Of a DNA stretch of 5,650 nt, positions 5,042 to 5,650 are shown piece after piece. Every line of letters starts with the position of its first letter. The stretch's first letter is position 1. Source of the stretch: Candidatus Methanophagales archaeon. Lineage in GTDB: Archaea; Halobacteriota; Syntropharchaeia; Alkanophagales; Methanospirareceae. A program made the position numbers and the translations under genes. The stretch spans positions 1 through 5,650 of the forward strand of contig JAUXHM010000078.1 in the NCBI GenBank assembly GCA_030621535.1, written 5' to 3'. The notes under the pieces are model-generated. The model saw only the letters and a program-made list of their open reading frames with translations, had not been told where the DNA came from and did not search any database.

Positions 5042-5346
5042 AGCTTGAGTGGACGGAACCAGCTCTCTCGGACTTGGAGAGTATTCGGGATTATATTACG
5101 AAGGATTCCGAATATTACGCAAATCGTTTTGTTGAAAGAATTATTGAAGCGGTAGAAAGTCTGGAAAAGTTTCCTGAAATGGGTCGGAAGGTTCCAGAAG
5201 CTGAGGCAGAAAATACTCGTGAACTTTTGTTCCAGAACTACCGGATTATCTATCGCGTGGAAACCGATAGTATTTTAATTCTTACAGTTATACATGGTGC
5301 TCGAGATTTAAGTCGGAAAATATACGAGCCATGGGATGTTATATAA
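5038..5346 (+). CDS. RelE/ParE-family toxin
   Basis: The 102-residue protein has the full-length RelE/ParE pattern. It opens MKLEWTEPALSDLESIRDYI (1-20), with the typical beta strand followed by a long helix, then a second helix with FVERIIEAVESLEKFPEMGR (31-50). The beta-sheet core follows as RELLFQNYRIIYRV (61-74) and ILILTVIHGARDL (79-91). The conserved Arg residues in the NYRIIYRV strand and Arg89 near the end are in the positions used by the family. RelE members cleave mRNA in the ribosome while ParE members poison gyrase; the sequence does not decide between them. The ATG overlaps the antitoxin stop by four bases. It reads toward the HAD gene, with 46 bp between the two convergent stops. 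Confidence 0.92.
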   Translation: MKLEWTEPALSDLESIRDYITKDSEYYANRFVERIIEAVESLEKFPEMGRKVPEAEAENTRELLFQNYRIIYRVETDSILILTVIHGARDLSRKIYEPWDVI

Positions 5347-5364
5347 TATGACATGATAATATGC

Positions 5365-5369
5365 TTTTT
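5365..5369 (+). terminator. Oligo-T tract after the toxin-antitoxin operon
   Basis: TTTTT, 19 bp after the toxin stop, is the only plus-strand T run in the gap and may end the transcript in the archaeal manner. Just upstream an eight-base direct repeat ATAATATG occurs twice (5343-5350 and 5356-5363). This is weak evidence. Confidence 0.3.
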
Positions 5370-5392
5370 CATTCGCCCTGCGAAATGGGGCA

Positions 5393-5650
5393 TCAAATAT
5401 CCAAAACAGCGAACAATTCACAAAGATTTTCTATTCTCGCATCACACGTCGATTCTGCCCCCACACCTATAACAACACAACCAGCGGATTTACCCGCCAT
5501 AAAATCGCTTTCTGTGTCGCCCACGAGTACCACGTGCTCGGGCGTTGTTTTTAACCGCTCACATGCCTTTATCACCATCTCTGCATCTGGCTTTCCCTTC
5601 TTCACCTCATCTCCTGCAACGACCACGTCAAAACAGCCGGATAGCTGGAA
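5393..5650 (-). CDS. HAD-superfamily phosphatase, N-terminus cut by right edge
   Basis: The frame is open from the right edge and ends in TGA at 5393-5395; 85 codons are present. The visible part starts FQLSGCFDVVVAGDEV and continues KKGKPDAEMVIKACERL. The Lys in GKPD (codon 5591-5593) is the HAD motif III lysine. VVLVGDTESDFMAGKSAG follows, where GDTESD (5504-5521) is the acidic motif IV that binds Mg2+. This C-terminal half matches the phosphoglycolate phosphatase-like/beta-phosphoglucomutase-like group (subfamily I), which dephosphorylates or isomerises small sugar phosphates. The nucleophile motif DxDxT and the cap domain lie outside the window, so the substrate is open. A GTG at 5626 is in frame but sits inside the conserved core, so it is not the start. 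Confidence 0.88.
   Translation of the reverse strand, partial: FQLSGCFDVVVAGDEVKKGKPDAEMVIKACERLKTTPEHVVLVGDTESDFMAGKSAGCVVIGVGAESTCDARIENLCELFAVLDI

Noticed and set aside
5393..5626. Complete small protein starting at GTG 5626
   Set aside because: The frame continues upstream to the window edge with HAD-like residues (FQLSGCFD), so this is the C-terminal part of a larger phosphatase.

Overview
The window looks like archaeal chromosomal DNA, most probably from a methanogen- or ANME-like euryarchaeon. This rests on three things: a CofD-type enzyme of coenzyme F420 biosynthesis, a mevalonate kinase of archaeal isoprenoid-lipid synthesis, and an archaeal presenilin-type membrane protease. AT-rich TATA-like boxes and mostly short leaders also fit. 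The exact lineage is inference; there is no rRNA or other marker. No rRNA, tRNA, CRISPR array or insertion sequence is visible.

Layout, left to right. (1) 1-798, minus strand: N-terminal 266 residues of a presenilin/signal-peptide-peptidase-like (A22) intramembrane aspartyl protease, cut by the left edge. (2) 799-940: a short gap dominated by a degenerate 10-bp-unit repeat arranged as an inverted repeat. A related copy lies inside the 3' end of the next gene. (3) 941-1945, minus: cofD. Its last ~19 codons are repeat-derived and its N-terminal region carries a seven-glutamate run. (4) 2082-2595, plus: a Doc/Fic-family toxin with an intact HPFVDGNKR motif, followed at once by an unlisted 38-codon Lys/Glu-rich ORF with a strong ribosome-binding site, a candidate antitoxin in reversed gene order. 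(5) 2573-4744, minus: a two-gene unit, mevalonate kinase then a GT4-type glycosyltransferase 24 nt downstream. (6) 4862-5346, plus: a complete RelBE/ParDE-like toxin-antitoxin operon. Its 59-residue GTG-start antitoxin overlaps the toxin by ATGA. (7) 5393-5650, minus: C-terminal part of a HAD-superfamily phosphatase, cut by the right edge.

Functionally the window mixes core metabolism (F420, isoprenoids, a glycosyltransferase that might work on isoprenoid-linked or surface sugars) with two different toxin-antitoxin modules that sit on both sides of the mvk-glycosyltransferase unit on the opposite strand. The points most worth a second look are the small ORF behind Doc, the insertion in the glycine-rich third motif of mevalonate kinase, the repeat that has become coding sequence at the end of cofD, and the promoter geometry that moves the mevalonate kinase start to an internal ATG.
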